DNA of 64,000 nt from Tomocerus qinae (Eukaryota; Arthropoda; Collembola; Entomobryomorpha; Tomoceridae), in NCBI GenBank assembly GCA_020055645.1, contig CM034547.1, forward strand, positions 39,597,909 through 39,661,908. Reading direction: 5' to 3'. The notes under the pieces are model-generated. The model saw only the letters and a list, made by a program, of their open reading frames with translations, was not told where the DNA came from and made no database searches. Of the stretch, positions 1 to 12,500 are shown one piece after another (the first letter of the stretch is position 1; the number at the start of each line of letters is the position of its first letter). The position numbers and the translations under genes were made by a program.

Positions 1-1351
1 CTCTCCTCTGATAGCAGACGTTATTTATGGATGTTCCCTAAGTACCTACTACAGATACCTCTATTTTAACCTTCGCTCTTATAATAAGCGTATTAAGTCT
101 ATCTTTCCGAGATGAAGACCAATAATGGAAATCCAATACCCCTGTAATGACCTAGGGATGTCAATATCTACAAGGTACTTTTATACCATTATGGTATAAC
201 ATTTTTATGATCGATTGAGTTGAATGGGATGGGGCTTATCTTTCTATTGTCTTTAATCTGACATGCCATGTAGACAAAGTGAATCTGTTGTGTCGTAATG
301 AATGTACATAGCATATAGGATTCCTCCTATAATAAAACATGTTATACTTACTACTATAAGGGACTAGATGAAGAAGTCCCTTTAACTAGCAGAGTAGAAG
401 ATTGTGCTAATGGAACTGGGTCACCCGTCTTTTCTCTTTAACCTCTATCCCTTCCCTATATTTTGTACCTCCATCAATCCCTTCTACTTCCGTCTACACC
501 ATTCATTATAATTCGTCTTAACGAAAGAGTCTTAAATGGTCAGAATTTAAAGATTCCGCATAGTATTTACTACTGTACACGTTTTAATACGGAAATAATT
601 CCATTTCACTTCCAGGAAGATGAAGATGACTTATCAATTTTTTTATCGAAGCAGTTTTAATTTCAGGAATTTATTTTTGCTTGATCTGTTGAAATATTAT
701 GTTTAAGAAAAAGGAATTGGGAATGAATATTTTGTTGGTATATAGATCTTGAAAGTAAAGTGGAGCCTAACAAGGAGCCAGGAGCACTCCGAATACGGAA
801 TTCCCCATGGAGTCAGCAAAAAATTAGGTAATTCCAGACATCATATAATACTATCTTCCGTCGTCCCCCTTCCCCTCGTCTACATTCCATTAGTATCGAA
901 GCAGTAGTTCGACCCTTCGAGTAGTCCTATAATTTAAGACTTCAAGTCTTCCCTATAGTCATTGTGTTGTATACCTGGGGAATATGGAGCCAATTGCGAC
1001 GTCTTACTAATAAGGATGAGAATCCTTTGTGGAAAAGAAATCTGAGCACTGGTTCTTCTATCTGTTCTAGCATACCTACCTACTGATTACAATCTTGACG
1101 TACTAAACCCTAAACTGCTTTCGCTTCATCAAAAGTTATTTAAAAGTAGGTGATTCTTTTGTTATCTCCTGCCCTATTTTACTCACCCACTCACCTTTTC
1201 TCTTTCAGTCCCTACCTGGATTTCATTTTCAGTCCTCCTCCCTCCGCAGCTCATCTCCGTCGCTCCTCAATCCACAGCAGATACATTCCATTTTTAGTGC
1301 TCATCTTCTTTGAAAAATATTTTTGGAAAAAAAATTAATTCGCTGACCATT
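1..1351. other. Non-coding left flank of the chemosensory gene
   Basis: I see no gene here. Short open frames lack splice partners and recognisable domains. The last 200 bases are C/T-rich with several starts of pyrimidine tracts and probably include the promoter and 5' UTR of the chemosensory protein gene, but no clear TATA box or initiator could be assigned. Confidence 0.4.
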
Positions 1352-3440
1352 ATGAAAATTATCTTTCTCTCATTCTTCCTTGTCATCGGCTATCTTCATT
1401 TGGTCGAAAGTTCGCTCATTGCGATCCCTACATCCGTTTCCACTGCCGTACTGGATAGGTATGTAAATATTTAATATTGCTATCTATTTTCAAAGACGAA
1501 ATCGTGAGATTTTTATTTACTCATTCGGAAATAGATTTACTTTAGTAAATTACAGTCATAGCTGTTGCATAACGCAATCGACTTTAAAATAGCTTCCTTT
1601 GCAGCATGGGCAGATGGGCACTGTGAGACGTTACTATACCACCGTACCAACCGAATACGTCCTAATACCCCCCGAGTTCGAATAACCCCCCTATTCGAAT
1701 ACCCCTCCGTCCTACTACTTCCCGGCACACTACCCCCCGGTTCGATTAGCCCCCCGTTCGACTACTTCCCCGTTACATTACCCCCCGCCCCGAAACGATA
1801 ATAAATAATTGATTTTAATCGTCCACGATGCTATATAGTAAGGGAAAAATGGTAGAGACTAGATTGGTCACTACTGTTAATTATTTGATAATATTATTAT
1901 GTATATGTAGTTATTAGTAATGCATTTAACTCTGGACAATTAACTAAATTGTGTTTTAAAACAGTAGATGCACAAACAGTTTGCTTTTGGTACAGGAGAA
2001 TAGAACAAAAATTTCCGTTACATTGGAATCCCACCCACCCAGTCTTAATTTGCAGGTGTTTAGTTCCCATTGTCGGTAGATACCGTTTCTTCTCCGTAAA
2101 GATTTTGTACATTTGTTAACGAAGCCTGCCCACTTGACCACTGTGAACATTACTAATAACTGCAGATACATAATAATTATTATCAAGTAATTAATAGTAG
2201 TGACCAATCTCGTTTTTACCATTTTTCATTATCCTGGTTTTTCCTTTACTATATAGCATCGTAGACGATTAAAATCAATTATTTATAATCGTTTCGGGGA
2301 GGGGGGTAATGTAACGGGGAAGTAGTCTAGCGGGGGGCTAATCGAACCGGGGGGTAGTGTGCCGGGAAGTAGTAGGACGGAGGGGTATTCGAATAGGGGG
2401 GGTATTCGAACTCGGGGGGTATTAGGTTGATACCTACCAACCCACGCGAGAGTGTACACCTCGAGTCCAATCTATATTTTCAGGTTGGAATATCCAAATG
2501 GGAATATGACAATTTTCGTGCGTCCCGTTTGCAAAATCCTGAAAGTACTCCCATTTAAAATCAATATACGAATTGAATTAGCAGAAGAATCTTTGTAAGA
2601 TATTATAGGCTACCACAAGCAAGGGCCACATGCAACCCTTACAGCAAAATGTACTCTCAAACCTTGAAAACCGAATTGTGTCACCTATTGTAAATTATTC
2701 ACGAAAATAATTTTCACAATAATTTTCATGGCCTGAAACGGGCAAACCAAAATATCCTTTGTCTGTCCAAAATCTAAAAACCATTTTTGGTGGTAGATTT
2801 TAAAAAAATTAATAGGTCGCCCATTAGCTAAAATATAACGGTTAAGAAAAATGTCGAAATGCCGTGTGAGGTAGAATTCTAAGATTCGAGTAAGTCGAGT
2901 TGTCAAAAGAAACTGATCAAGTGGGAGAATAATAAAACTGAAAGTGGAATCGATGTTTTTATTTTTGCAGAGTGAATGTGGACACCTACTTGAGGAATCA
3001 GAAATTGGTCGAGACCCACATAAATTGTCTTCTGTACAACCCCCATGTTTGTGACACTGTAGGGAATGAAGTCAAAAGGCTGTTGCCCGTCATGGGACCA
3101 AGAAACTGCCAAGCCTGTACGTATGAACAAAAGATAAAACTTCGCAAAATCATTCAACACTGGCAACGCTACTACCCCCAGGTAAAAATATTACTAGCTT
3201 ATCATTTCTGTCCCCATAAATCTGTCAAAATATTTGCGAAGAGAAAAATCACGAAAGCTGAATGCCAAAATAAATTGCCAATATTGAAAGACCCTTATGA
3301 TCTAACCCTAAATATGTAGCTAATATCACAGCGTCCCTCATTTTTCGAGGGTCTGTTTCCTGACTTTAATTATGTGTTTTGTGTTTTAGGCATACAGGGA
3401 CTTGATGCGTCTTCTCCAATCAGGGCAAATTCCAGCCTAA
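1352..3440 (+). CDS. Chemosensory protein (OS-D / CSP family), 3 exons
   Basis: Exons are 1352-1458, 2971-3181 and 3390-3440, joined in phase 2 and then phase 0, giving 122 residues. Residues 1-20 form a signal peptide (MKIIFLSFFLVIGYLHLVES). The mature part has the family's four cysteines at about 55, 63, 82 and 85 (spacing C-X7-C-X18-C-X2-C) and ends with the typical helix containing AYRDLMRLLQSGQ. Family members are small secreted all-helical proteins with two short disulphide loops that bind hydrophobic ligands; roles range from chemoreception to development, so the ligand is unknown. All acceptors end in AG and both donors are GTATGT or GTAAAA. The introns lie just before the VNVDTYL segment and after YYPQ. 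The family's usual insect intron, next to a conserved lysine in the middle, is absent (the NEVKRLLP stretch is uninterrupted). Intron 1 carries a foldback transposon. Confidence 0.88.
1661..2425. mobile_element. Non-autonomous foldback DNA transposon with C-rich termini
   Basis: About 765 bp lying inside intron 1 of the chemosensory gene. The two arms (about 1661-1923 and 2147-2425) are long inverted repeats of one another, with small indels between them. Each outer arm starts CCTAATACCCCCCGAGTTCG and contains several spaced copies of a CCCCCCG-TTCGA motif about 17-30 bp apart, followed by an AT-rich inner arm. The 220-bp centre has no coding potential. No clean target-site duplication was found, so the superfamily is unassigned; the ends could shift by a few bases. 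Confidence 0.75.
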
Positions 3441-3734
3441 TGACCACTCAACGACCACCGAATCCCAAGAAGTAGATGATAAATATAGTTTATAACTATT
3501 ATGCAATTAATCATTAGACGATAATTATTTTTTAAAAGTGTTCATGTTCTTGTTGCTCTTTTGTTATGTTATGTCGGTTTTTGTTCGCAATATTTCACTT
3601 ATTTTTTGTTGTAGTTTAGAAAAGCCCCGCAATTTGTTTAATGTAGCTTTTGCAAATAATGTACTATAATTTCAAGTTGTTTCTTTTCACTTTAATTCAT
3701 AATATTGTGAGCTCATTTAATGTTGTAAACAATT

Positions 3735-3740
3735 AATAAA
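3735..3740 (+). terminator. Polyadenylation signal of the chemosensory gene
   Basis: AATAAA lies 295 bases after the stop codon at 3438-3440, in an AT-rich 3' UTR. It is the first canonical signal on this strand after the stop. Confidence 0.5.
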
Positions 3741-3759
3741 ACTTTTAATCTCCAGCTTG

Positions 3760-6700
3760 ACCAGATTTCATTTATCGAAAAAGAAAACGCCACAGAGTTG
3801 TTCCTAAACCTTCCAAACAGCCTTCCACGATAAAAATCATGTTAATTTTTTATGCCATGTACCCCGGGTAAATCATTGTGAATACTTCCTCTACTTACAG
3901 GAAAAAATGGAATTGTCAATATATCGCTGTCCAAAGACCATTGTGCAAAGATCTCCATGTTATGTAGTACCTGTTTCATTTATTTGTATGAGAAAAATTT
4001 CTACAATTTTTAGCTAGAATATGTATACTCCCTTCAATGAACGATTTTTTGCTATAATAGTATTATGTAACTTTTCCTCCTGTAATCATCTATTAGTCCA
4101 TACCCATTCTAAAGATATAATGATCTCATTGAAGACTGATTAGCCTAATTTGACTCCAATTATCTATCCTATCTTCACATAGCTGGAAAGTTTCAGATCA
4201 GAAATCACGATAAATGTTAAAATAGAAATTCTATTCGATAGAATTAATTTGATGAAAACATTGTTTTGCAGCTGGACGTTCCTTTTGTAGTTTGTTATTT
4301 CTGAGTGATCATTGAAGTCAATGAAGTCTAATTCCCTGAGCACATCCGATGCGACGAGCGCGTTTGGACGGCGCGTGCCGGAGCTTGGGACATTTCCAGT
4401 TTTTATTTCAGACGGATAAACCTTTTTTGATTTTCCTGACAGCTGTCTCAGCAAGTTTCACAGCTTCACAGAACGAGTGTTAGTTTAAAAAAGATCATGT
4501 GGGGTAATAACAATTGGAGTTAGAGCCAAAAGGGAAGAGTCAACTGAAAAATACAAATTCTGATTCGAATGTAATAGCTGATCTCCTGGCTTTGTGTTGT
4601 GAGTATAGAGAAGCACTATACGATAGTTGATATGTATAGTTACAAAAATAACTGTCATAAGAATTAATATCTCAAATTTACTCCAGATGCCAAATGATGA
4701 TGCCTATCCTCACGATGCGCGATGTCAGAGCTCATAGATCATAGATCTTCACAGGTTTTTTATTATCTTCTAAAGTTGCTTCGTGCATCCTCAAAAAGAG
4801 TCTCTTTTTCTGTTCGATTTACACATCTATGTAATAGTACACTCTACCTACAATGTACAATTGCTTTATGCCATGCATAATACATACTAATTAAATGTCT
4901 TCCCATTTGGATTGATACTTGATTTACATTTATCCCGGGATGAACGCATTAAAAAAGATGACAATCCATGAATTGTATTTTTAAAATGGACCTTTTCCAA
5001 TAATAATGCAACGTGTGCATTGCTGATGCCAACCTGAAGTGATGATTGGGTGTTTAAAATGTTATGAGTTCAAGTTAAGTTAATTATACAAAATTTAATC
5101 AAAACAAATAAAGCGGATAATACTCTTGACTTAATAACATGAGTCAGTAGTATTTGAGCCGAGGTTAGAGTTAGACAACCTTATCTCATATAAAAAATTG
5201 CATTTTTAAACACACAGACACTCACGCTATCGATAGCAATTAATTAATCACGTAATATCAATTACATCAATTAGGTCTAATGTTTTACTGTATTAATCAA
5301 GATGCGGTGGTTAGCTAAGTATATATTTTGTAGAACCAGGTTTATTTTTCACAACAAACATGAATGAACATGGTTGTAGGGTACAAAAACTAAATTATTT
5401 AGGATTTTATTTTGTAATTCAATCAATTTTCTTTCAGATGTACAAAATCAAAAGATTTTTACGGGTTTTCGAAACTTATTTAAACCCATTCTTGAGGGAC
5501 TTTGCGTTCTCCTTCCTAGAGTTATTTTAATTCCACCCTTGGGAGAAAAATGGGTTCAATTATATAAATGTTTTTTATTGTTCTTTGTTTTGTGTATATT
5601 CTAAAAGGAGAAGTTAGGTGTAATAAGTTTAATTTTAATCGTTAAAAAGCTATGGCCCATAGGCACGTACCTTCCTAAATCCAGAGAACAATTTCACGTT
5701 TTTGTAAAAAAAATTTATATCATGTTTCAGACAAAATTGTAATACTTTTACTACTACTTTTAGGTGTTCCCCTTTTGATCAAATTGGATTCGTATCTGAT
5801 AGTGATAGTGTGTATAGACATAGACATTAGACAGACAGATCACTCCCATTAGTATGCGTCTTCTGCGTAAACTGCGTAGTAATTAGCAGATGATAGAAAA
5901 ATGAATATTGATGTAATGTGTAAATTGAGGAGAAGGAAATTGTAATCGCTCTGCCAAAGTGGAAGATGAGAACCGGAAGTAGATCGGATGTTGTCTGACA
6001 GCTCCTCTTGGGACTTCCATCTTCCCTTCTGATTTCTTTTAACACTAACAAATTTGACAAGGAGCCATCACTCCCAGTCTCATCTCAGTCGTAATGTTGG
6101 TATACCTATAGTTATAGTAGGAAGAGGTCAAACTACACAACATCCTTTCATCCTCACTCACTTGACACGCAATCGAATTTATATTATTCACCATGCAATG
6201 CATTAACAAAATTATTGATTTTGACTGACAAGAAACGTACGTGGTAGAATAAAAAGACATTGACGTTATAACTAATGCGAAACAAAAAAAATATTCTCTC
6301 ATCGTTTTCATTACATAAGTAGCATGCAATTGCGTTATTGCGTATTACATAAGAAATACATAATATTATTCACTCTGCTCTCCTCCTTTTCGCCATGTCA
6401 CCTCTGAACTACAACACCTTTATTGTCTTTTGGACCGGAAGATGAGGTACTTTGGAATGGCCCGTTAGAATCTTACTCCAAACGATTTCTTTGAACTGTA
6501 CTACCTCAAATCTCTTTGGAATTTGGCTTCAAAATCTCATTTGCAGGGAGAAAGGTGAGGTTATAAGGGCAGACAATAAAATAATTCTAAAAAATGGCTC
6601 TCAATAAAAACCAAAGTTAAATTCTCTCTAACCAACTTCGTCCAGATGCTCAGCAGATATTTTACCCTGATATCAAGAAGGCATAAAGTTCCCAAGTCGC

Positions 6701-7835
6701 ACACCCTCTGATTATTATGTAATTGCTACGAAATTGTCCAAAGGATTTCTAAATATTTAAAAATTTTGACGCCAGATTAAATCTTTTTACCAAGAAGGCC
6801 TTTTACCATTTTTGATTTTGAGATTTTTGAACCATTGACTTAGTACCAATTTTTATGGCTAGCCTTCCCTCAATGCAACGTTCGTGATGTATTTATACCA
6901 CTTGGCATTACATCTACTTAATATATCTAAGATGAGCCGTACAAGAGACAATGAAGATGATACATAATAGAGTAGATGGTACAATCCAGAGTCCGGAGAG
7001 AAGCCCTTAGTTCAGAGCTCTCTTCTCTCTCAAGGTTTTTAAAGTTCTCCAACAACAACAACCCTTTCGCCGCAAGCACCCTTTGCATTTAAATGCATCT
7101 TCCTCCACCAATCACAGCTCTCCTGCCTATATTACCTATATATTGTTACTATGCTTATCGAGCAGCCTTTTTTGTCATCTCATCTTTTCTTACCATTTAT
7201 ACTTTTACTCACTTCCATACTTCCAGTTAGATTTACATAGGATTCAAGTCTACTTTATAATAATGGCGTTGTGAATTAAGCAAAACCAGGCTGGGCTTGG
7301 TTTTCATCTGCTAGAAATCGTATAGCTGGCATAATGTGGTTATCCTGGGCAATGTAAAATCCCAGATGCATTGTATACAACACAATGTAGTTATAGGTAT
7401 AGAGCTGTCTATGTAGAATACTATAATTGGGTTGGGTTTAGTTTTTTTAAAACTGTTTTAGTAGTAAGTCCTACCTGTTTCCTCCTGCTTTCATGCCCCC
7501 GAGGCTGCATCTCGTAAATCTCTGTTGGGGATAAACAACTGAGCAACCTATAAATAAAATCACGGACTCAAGACAAAGAGATACCTGTCTGCTACTTATT
7601 CAAAATCACTTTTACTTATTATACGCACTTGTAATTGACTATGCTTCTGCAGGTAGAGATCAAAGGAACTTAATTGAATATGCCGAGCAGTTGTTTTGTC
7701 TGTCTATAAACTTGGGGCAAGTGCCCAACTAACTGAAGTATGACTTAACCCATATCATCTCCCGAATTCTGAAATATCATCATTCAGTGCATGTAATTAC
7801 AGCCCGACGAAATTCTATTCCCTTGGCTAAAAGCA
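3760..7835. other. Non-coding region between chemosensory gene and MULE
   Basis: No gene can be supported. Two minus-strand open frames are slightly suggestive: 4164-4454, which includes a local CpG-rich patch near 4350-4380, and 6045-6302, which would start with a hydrophobic signal-like stretch (MREYFFCFALVITSMS) and contains scattered cysteines. Neither has recognisable relatives, convincing splice sites or domain motifs, so they are not called as genes. Confidence 0.4.
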
Positions 7836-7845
7836 CCTAGATGAG
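7836..7845 (+). repeat. Left target-site duplication of the MULE
   Basis: CCTAGATGAG occurs here and again at 9549-9558, directly flanking the element. Ten bases is within the 8-11 bp range known for Mutator-like elements. Confidence 0.8.
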
Positions 7846-8244
7846 GTGTACGGCTATTTAGGCCAATCCAATTAGGACAATAGGCAAAATCCATTTAGGC
7901 CAAACCAAAAACTCTGAAAACCCATTTAGGCCAAAAAAAAGTGACCTTTTAGGCCAAAACTTTATTTGCGCAGGAATTAGTCACATATAGTAAATAATCA
8001 ATGAAAATGTGTACGTTATTCAACATTTTGCAATATTTAAGAAAGTTTTAGACAATATATAAGTAATTTTAAGCAAATAGTTTAATAATGTAGAAATACA
8101 CATATAATTTGAGCTAAAATTCGTTGCCTGTGTGTAATTTGATTACGTTTATGACGTATGGTGCTTGGTAGCTCTCTTTCTATATTTTTTACACATACTT
8201 ACGATGTTATTGATTCATATGTACACCCTAGTTTTTTTAAATCT

Positions 8245-8318
8245 GGACGAAAAAAAATGCTGCGCCTCAGGCTCCATGTTAAATAGGCCAAAATGAGGCG
8301 CAGCATTTTTTTTCGTCC
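8245..8318. repeat. Perfect 25-bp hairpin inside the MULE
   Basis: GGACGAAAAAAAATGCTGCG continuing to 8269 is the exact reverse complement of 8294-8318, with a 24-base loop. The stem includes runs of eight A and eight T. Perfect arms suggest a recent origin or selection for the structure. No flanking duplication was seen, so it may be part of the element and not a separate insertion. Confidence 0.8.
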
Positions 8319-8450
8319 AATTGTTATATACCCGGTCAATATATCCATAGTGAAAGAAATATGGAAATTACACCGTCATAATGATAGTCAGTGAACGATA
8401 AACTATTCACAAATAAGTAGCAGTAAGCTTTTAGTATTTCCTTGCTTACC

Positions 8451-8660
8451 ATGGATGGCGGATGTAAGCGTGCTAAGCAAGAAAAACTCCACCGAGAAGG
8501 GTTTTCTTATACAATAAAAATTGTTATTAAAAATAAAAAATATTGGAGGTGCACCGAAAGAAACAGTAAAAAATGCACAGCATCGCTGATTGAAGATTTG
8601 TTGAATGGGGACATTATAAATGGGAAAATTGGTCATAATCATCCACCGGATGCGATACAG
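8451..8660 (+). pseudogene. FLYWCH zinc-finger exon of MULE transposase
   Basis: Starting at ATG 8451 this frame encodes a FLYWCH-type finger: a phenylalanine-rich start (EGFSYTIKI), then YWRCTERNSKKCTA, then GHNHPP, which supplies the Cys2His2 set. FLYWCH fingers are common DNA-binding modules at the N-terminus of animal MULE transposases. The exon can end in front of a GTAAGT donor near 8660. Because the transposase core that should follow is deleted, it is called a transposon remnant and not a host gene. Confidence 0.75.
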
Positions 8661-8711
8661 TAAGTACAATTAATAATTGTAATTTTAATTTTTAGCTAAA
8701 ATAAGGCACAG

Positions 8712-9218
8712 TTGTTGGTAATTCAGCAGCATGCCGAAATACGTGAAAAATACATTAATGACGACAAATTTTGCACTGTTGCGAAAATGTATCAGGCTAT
8801 TGCTTTTGCACCCCCTTCACAAGCTCTATTGTGCCTTGACGACATTCGTCGGGAATATCCAGAATACTTTCCACTACTTAATCCTATTGCAGCATACATG
8901 GAAAAAACTTATGTCGGAAGATACTCAGAACCTTTATTTCCTCCGGAGGTTTGGTCGGTTTATTCAAGAGTTCTAAATGATCTGCCTAGAACAACAAACA
9001 ATTTAGAAGGCTGGCATAATGGACTAAATTATCGTGTCGACAAGGCTCATCCGTCCATTTGGAAACTCATACCACTGTTGCAATCAGAACATAAGCATTG
9101 CTCCATTATGCTAGAACTATTTGCACAAGGGGAAACCCCATCTCGACTGCCCCGTTACCTGATTGGACAAGAGAATTCGTTTTCAAGTCATGCAATACTA
9201 CAACAAATCACGTATTGA
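8712..9218 (+). pseudogene. C-terminal part of MULE transposase
   Basis: An open frame of about 168 residues matches the region after the catalytic core in FLYWCH-bearing MULE transposases: a PPEVWSVYSRVLNDLPRTTN segment followed directly by NLEGWHNGLN, and then a helical stretch with HPSIWKLIPLLQSEH. The upstream core with its acidic catalytic residues is absent: only about 50 bases separate this frame from the FLYWCH exon. The stop at 9216-9218 looks like the natural end. Confidence 0.75.
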
Positions 9219-9559
9219 CTTTCTTCGAGCCTGTGCCAGAATTTATATCACCAAAAGAATTAATTTGAATTGAATTTTAGCTCAAATTATGTGTGCATTT
9301 CTACATTATTACACTATTTTCTTAAAATTACTTATATATTCTCTAAAACGTTCTTAAATATTGCAAAATGTTGAATAACTTACACATTTCCATTGATTAT
9401 TTACTATATGTGACTAATTCCTGCGCAAATAAAGTTTTGGCCTAAAAGGTCACCTTTTTTTGGCCTAAATGGGTTTTCAGAGTTTTTGGTTTGGCCTAAA
9501 TGGATTTTGCCTATTGGCCTAATTGGATTGGCCTAAATAGCCTAGAATCCTAGATGAGA

Positions 9560-12500
9560 TAAATAAATGGTTTCGTGGCTACAATGGCGAACTAAAATTA
9601 TATTTAACAAGTGGCAAAGGTCAAACCCAAATATTTTTCACTGTCGGTCCTGAATTTTTTACCCTGTGTCACTTATTATCAGCTGAAAGTTGATAAAGAT
9701 AACCAAATTTTTCCAAAATGTTACAGCTTTAAGTCGAATAAAAAAATGCAAAATGTAAACTGAATTTAGTTTTTACTTAAATGTCTACAGGTAGATTTTT
9801 TCTTCGTATTATTCTATGGATACATGCCCTAGTGTCTTAAGGGTCAGTAAAGTCGTGTGGCCGTATGAAATGCATTTTTTAAGGATTGTTAGAAAGAAAG
9901 GAGATGATGGGGAGGAGGGTGGAGGGGCAACTTGCAATAAATAGTCTTAAATACAGCTTTATGGAAAGACTTCATGGAAGTTGAGTAGTATGTGTGTGTG
10001 TGGTGCATGTGGATGATGAGATTTCTTGGCAGAGCATAAGGACAGAGGAGAAAAGGGCATTTGGAGAAGGCAGATGTTCATTCCGTCCGAGATTATTATT
10101 GTACCATTAGAATACTGTATTATAATGTGTATTTCTCGTATGTAACAATCTCTTTATAAAGTATATAGCGATTGCATGTACAAAATGTACATGTGTTCAA
10201 AATAATATTGGATAATATGCTCTACATGCTACTTAACTTCAGACTTATATATCCAGTTCTGCTGTACACAAACACGAACAAAACTTGTACTTATGCTTTG
10301 TATCTATCTCCTTCAGTCTCACTCAAATATAATAATGTAGATGCATTTAGATTAAGGCAATGTACAGTAAGAGTAAACATGCTACCAAATAAGTGTGTGT
10401 AGGTATGTCTCTGCTGACTGATGTAAATGTGCATGACTCTTCCACCAGGGATGGAATAAACTTGGCATACTCATACCTAAACTTCCATTTTAAACTCGTT
10501 CAAGTCCAGAGTTTTTCCATCTAGACCTTTTAGTTAATTTTACCCGTTTTAGAAAAAAAATAAATCATGGAGTATTTTTGGGAAATGTAAATTGAGAATA
10601 TTTCGAAGACACTTATATTCCCTTTAGCTGTTTGATGTTGGTGGGATCAAGGTTTCGACTGAGAAATACCACTAACCGGAAGTTTCCCATTTCCCACAGT
10701 AAAATGTGGGTGCAAAATAGAGTGGAAAATGGGAAGTAATGGGAAATAGAGCTAAAATTGCGCCAAAATTTAAATGTTAGGGCTTTATTTTCCATATTTC
10801 CCATTTCCCAGACGTCCAACAAAGTAGGGTGGGAAATGGTAATATTCGAAACTCTGGGTGGGATGTTAATTTACAAAATTCAAGTTAAGCTAATAAATTT
10901 ATGAAAAATATTACAGAAAATGCTCTTCGGTCTATGTTTTTCCATGCCTGCACTGCAGGAATAAATTTAGATATTTTTGTGGCATATCACGTAGCTATAG
11001 GTAAAGAAGAGATGTGGTTGGGTTTGGCTGGAGTCATCAGAACAGAACGGAGGAGACGCATGCATGGTACCTAGATAATAAATGTATGCATGCATGGTAG
11101 GTATAGTATAGTGGTAGAAGAGGGTAAGTCATTGTTCATAGGGATGGATGTGGGTACCTGTACCACTATTCTTTGGCATCCTATCCCCGCATCCATGGCA
11201 CGACGAAGACGATGGTCGGTCGGAGAAAAGAGCAAAAAATTGTTTGGTATGTTCCATGTGTTATTCCTCCGAGTTGGCTTCTTCCCTACCTCACTCTCTC
11301 CGTCCAGTGCACTAACTCCAACAGCATCAGTTCTCCAATTCACTGGCATGGCACACAATCACATCATCTTGCTCTTAAAAAAAGTTCATCTTTATACACA
11401 AATGTGCATCCTGTCACTGTCTTGTAGTTTTGTGAACTGTCTTAAACATTCTATGTGAACTTGTATCTATTTAAACTGAGTGTGACACTATTTCCGATGT
11501 GACTTTGATTTTTCATCATTCTCGATTATTCCTTAAGCATACGGGGATTTAATAATGTTGACTACAGGGGCCACCCTATTCTGTGCAGACGTGCTACTAC
11601 TAAGATACACAAGTGCGAACAAGTTTATACTTAAGATTGAGATCCTTAGCCACATGTCGTCTTCATAGACACAATCTGGTCGATATTAAATGGTACAATA
11701 AAAACTATCATTGTTTGATTTGCATAGAGTAGTAGTAATTGTGCACATGCTGCTAGTGAATATATTATAATAGAATAAACATATAAGTGGATGCATTACA
11801 AAATCAAATCAAGAAGACAGAAGGGAGATGGAGAGGTGAATAAAAAACGTGTGCCAAGTGCGAAGATAATAAAATCCAAGTGATCGAGTGAAAAGTGAAT
11901 CCTTATAATTCCTTACCACAGCCAATGCACGTCAAATCAAATCCATTTAGACTTACCAACTGTTCGGCTTCTATGCGAAAATACTGTCGTAATAAGGCCG
12001 TGCCGTGTGTCATCGTCTTTTGCATTTGTCTGCCTTCCTTCCTTCCTAAAGGTACTTATTACAACTCTAACACTACTAAAGGCATTTCAGAGCTAGTTAG
12101 ATAAAGAAGCCACCATAAGGCAGTTTCTCTCCGTCCAGCGTGCGCCAACCAAATTACTATACAGGGATTTTATGCAGAAAACAAAGAACTCTTCTTTAGT
12201 GCACTTCTAGACGCAGATAAGCGTCTACTCTACATAATCTGCTCTGCCACGTCAAACACACACCTGCCACACTCCGATACACAATATTCCAAGACTCCTT
12301 GTTAAGTCAATACTTTCCCTAGCTCCTTTGAAACTTTTATCGACTAAATAGTCGACAACATTATTGTTACCTTTAAAAGTGCCCTTCCTTTGGACTCCAA
12401 TAAAAAACGTGCATTTTAGTGAAATTTCCTGCATTACTATTTCACATCTGCTCAGTGTGTACTGTAATAGTGAAATTATATCATGGGAATTGAGGAGAGA

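Larger units (their letters stand above)
7846..9548 (+). mobile_element. Mutator-like element (MULE), internally deleted
   Basis: 1703 bp between two copies of the 10-bp repeat CCTAGATGAG. The terminal inverted repeats are long (roughly 270 bp, 7852-8130 against 9265-9542) and strongly alike; the outermost six or so bases differ. The motif TTTAGGCCAA recurs about every 30 bp in the left end and as its complement in the right end, which looks like an array of transposase binding sites. The inside holds an exon with a FLYWCH zinc finger and a second exon with the C-terminal part of a MULE transposase. The catalytic DDE core that should lie between them is missing, so the copy is not autonomous. 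Confidence 0.85.

Noticed and set aside
1667-1760. GGTTCGA-like stretches reminiscent of a tRNA B box
   Set aside because: They belong to the repeated transposon motif; no A box or cloverleaf can be drawn, and no tRNA gene was seen anywhere in the window.
1565-1801. Open frame in the left arm of the C-rich foldback element
   Set aside because: It is made of the repeated C-rich motif and has no counterpart structure of a real protein.
4164-4454. Minus-strand open frame with a CpG-rich patch
   Set aside because: No recognisable domain, no matching exons and no supported start or splice site. The composition alone does not justify a gene call.
6045-6302. Minus-strand frame resembling a small secreted Cys-containing peptide
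   Set aside because: A hydrophobic start is common by chance in AT-rich DNA, and the cysteine spacing matches no family I know.
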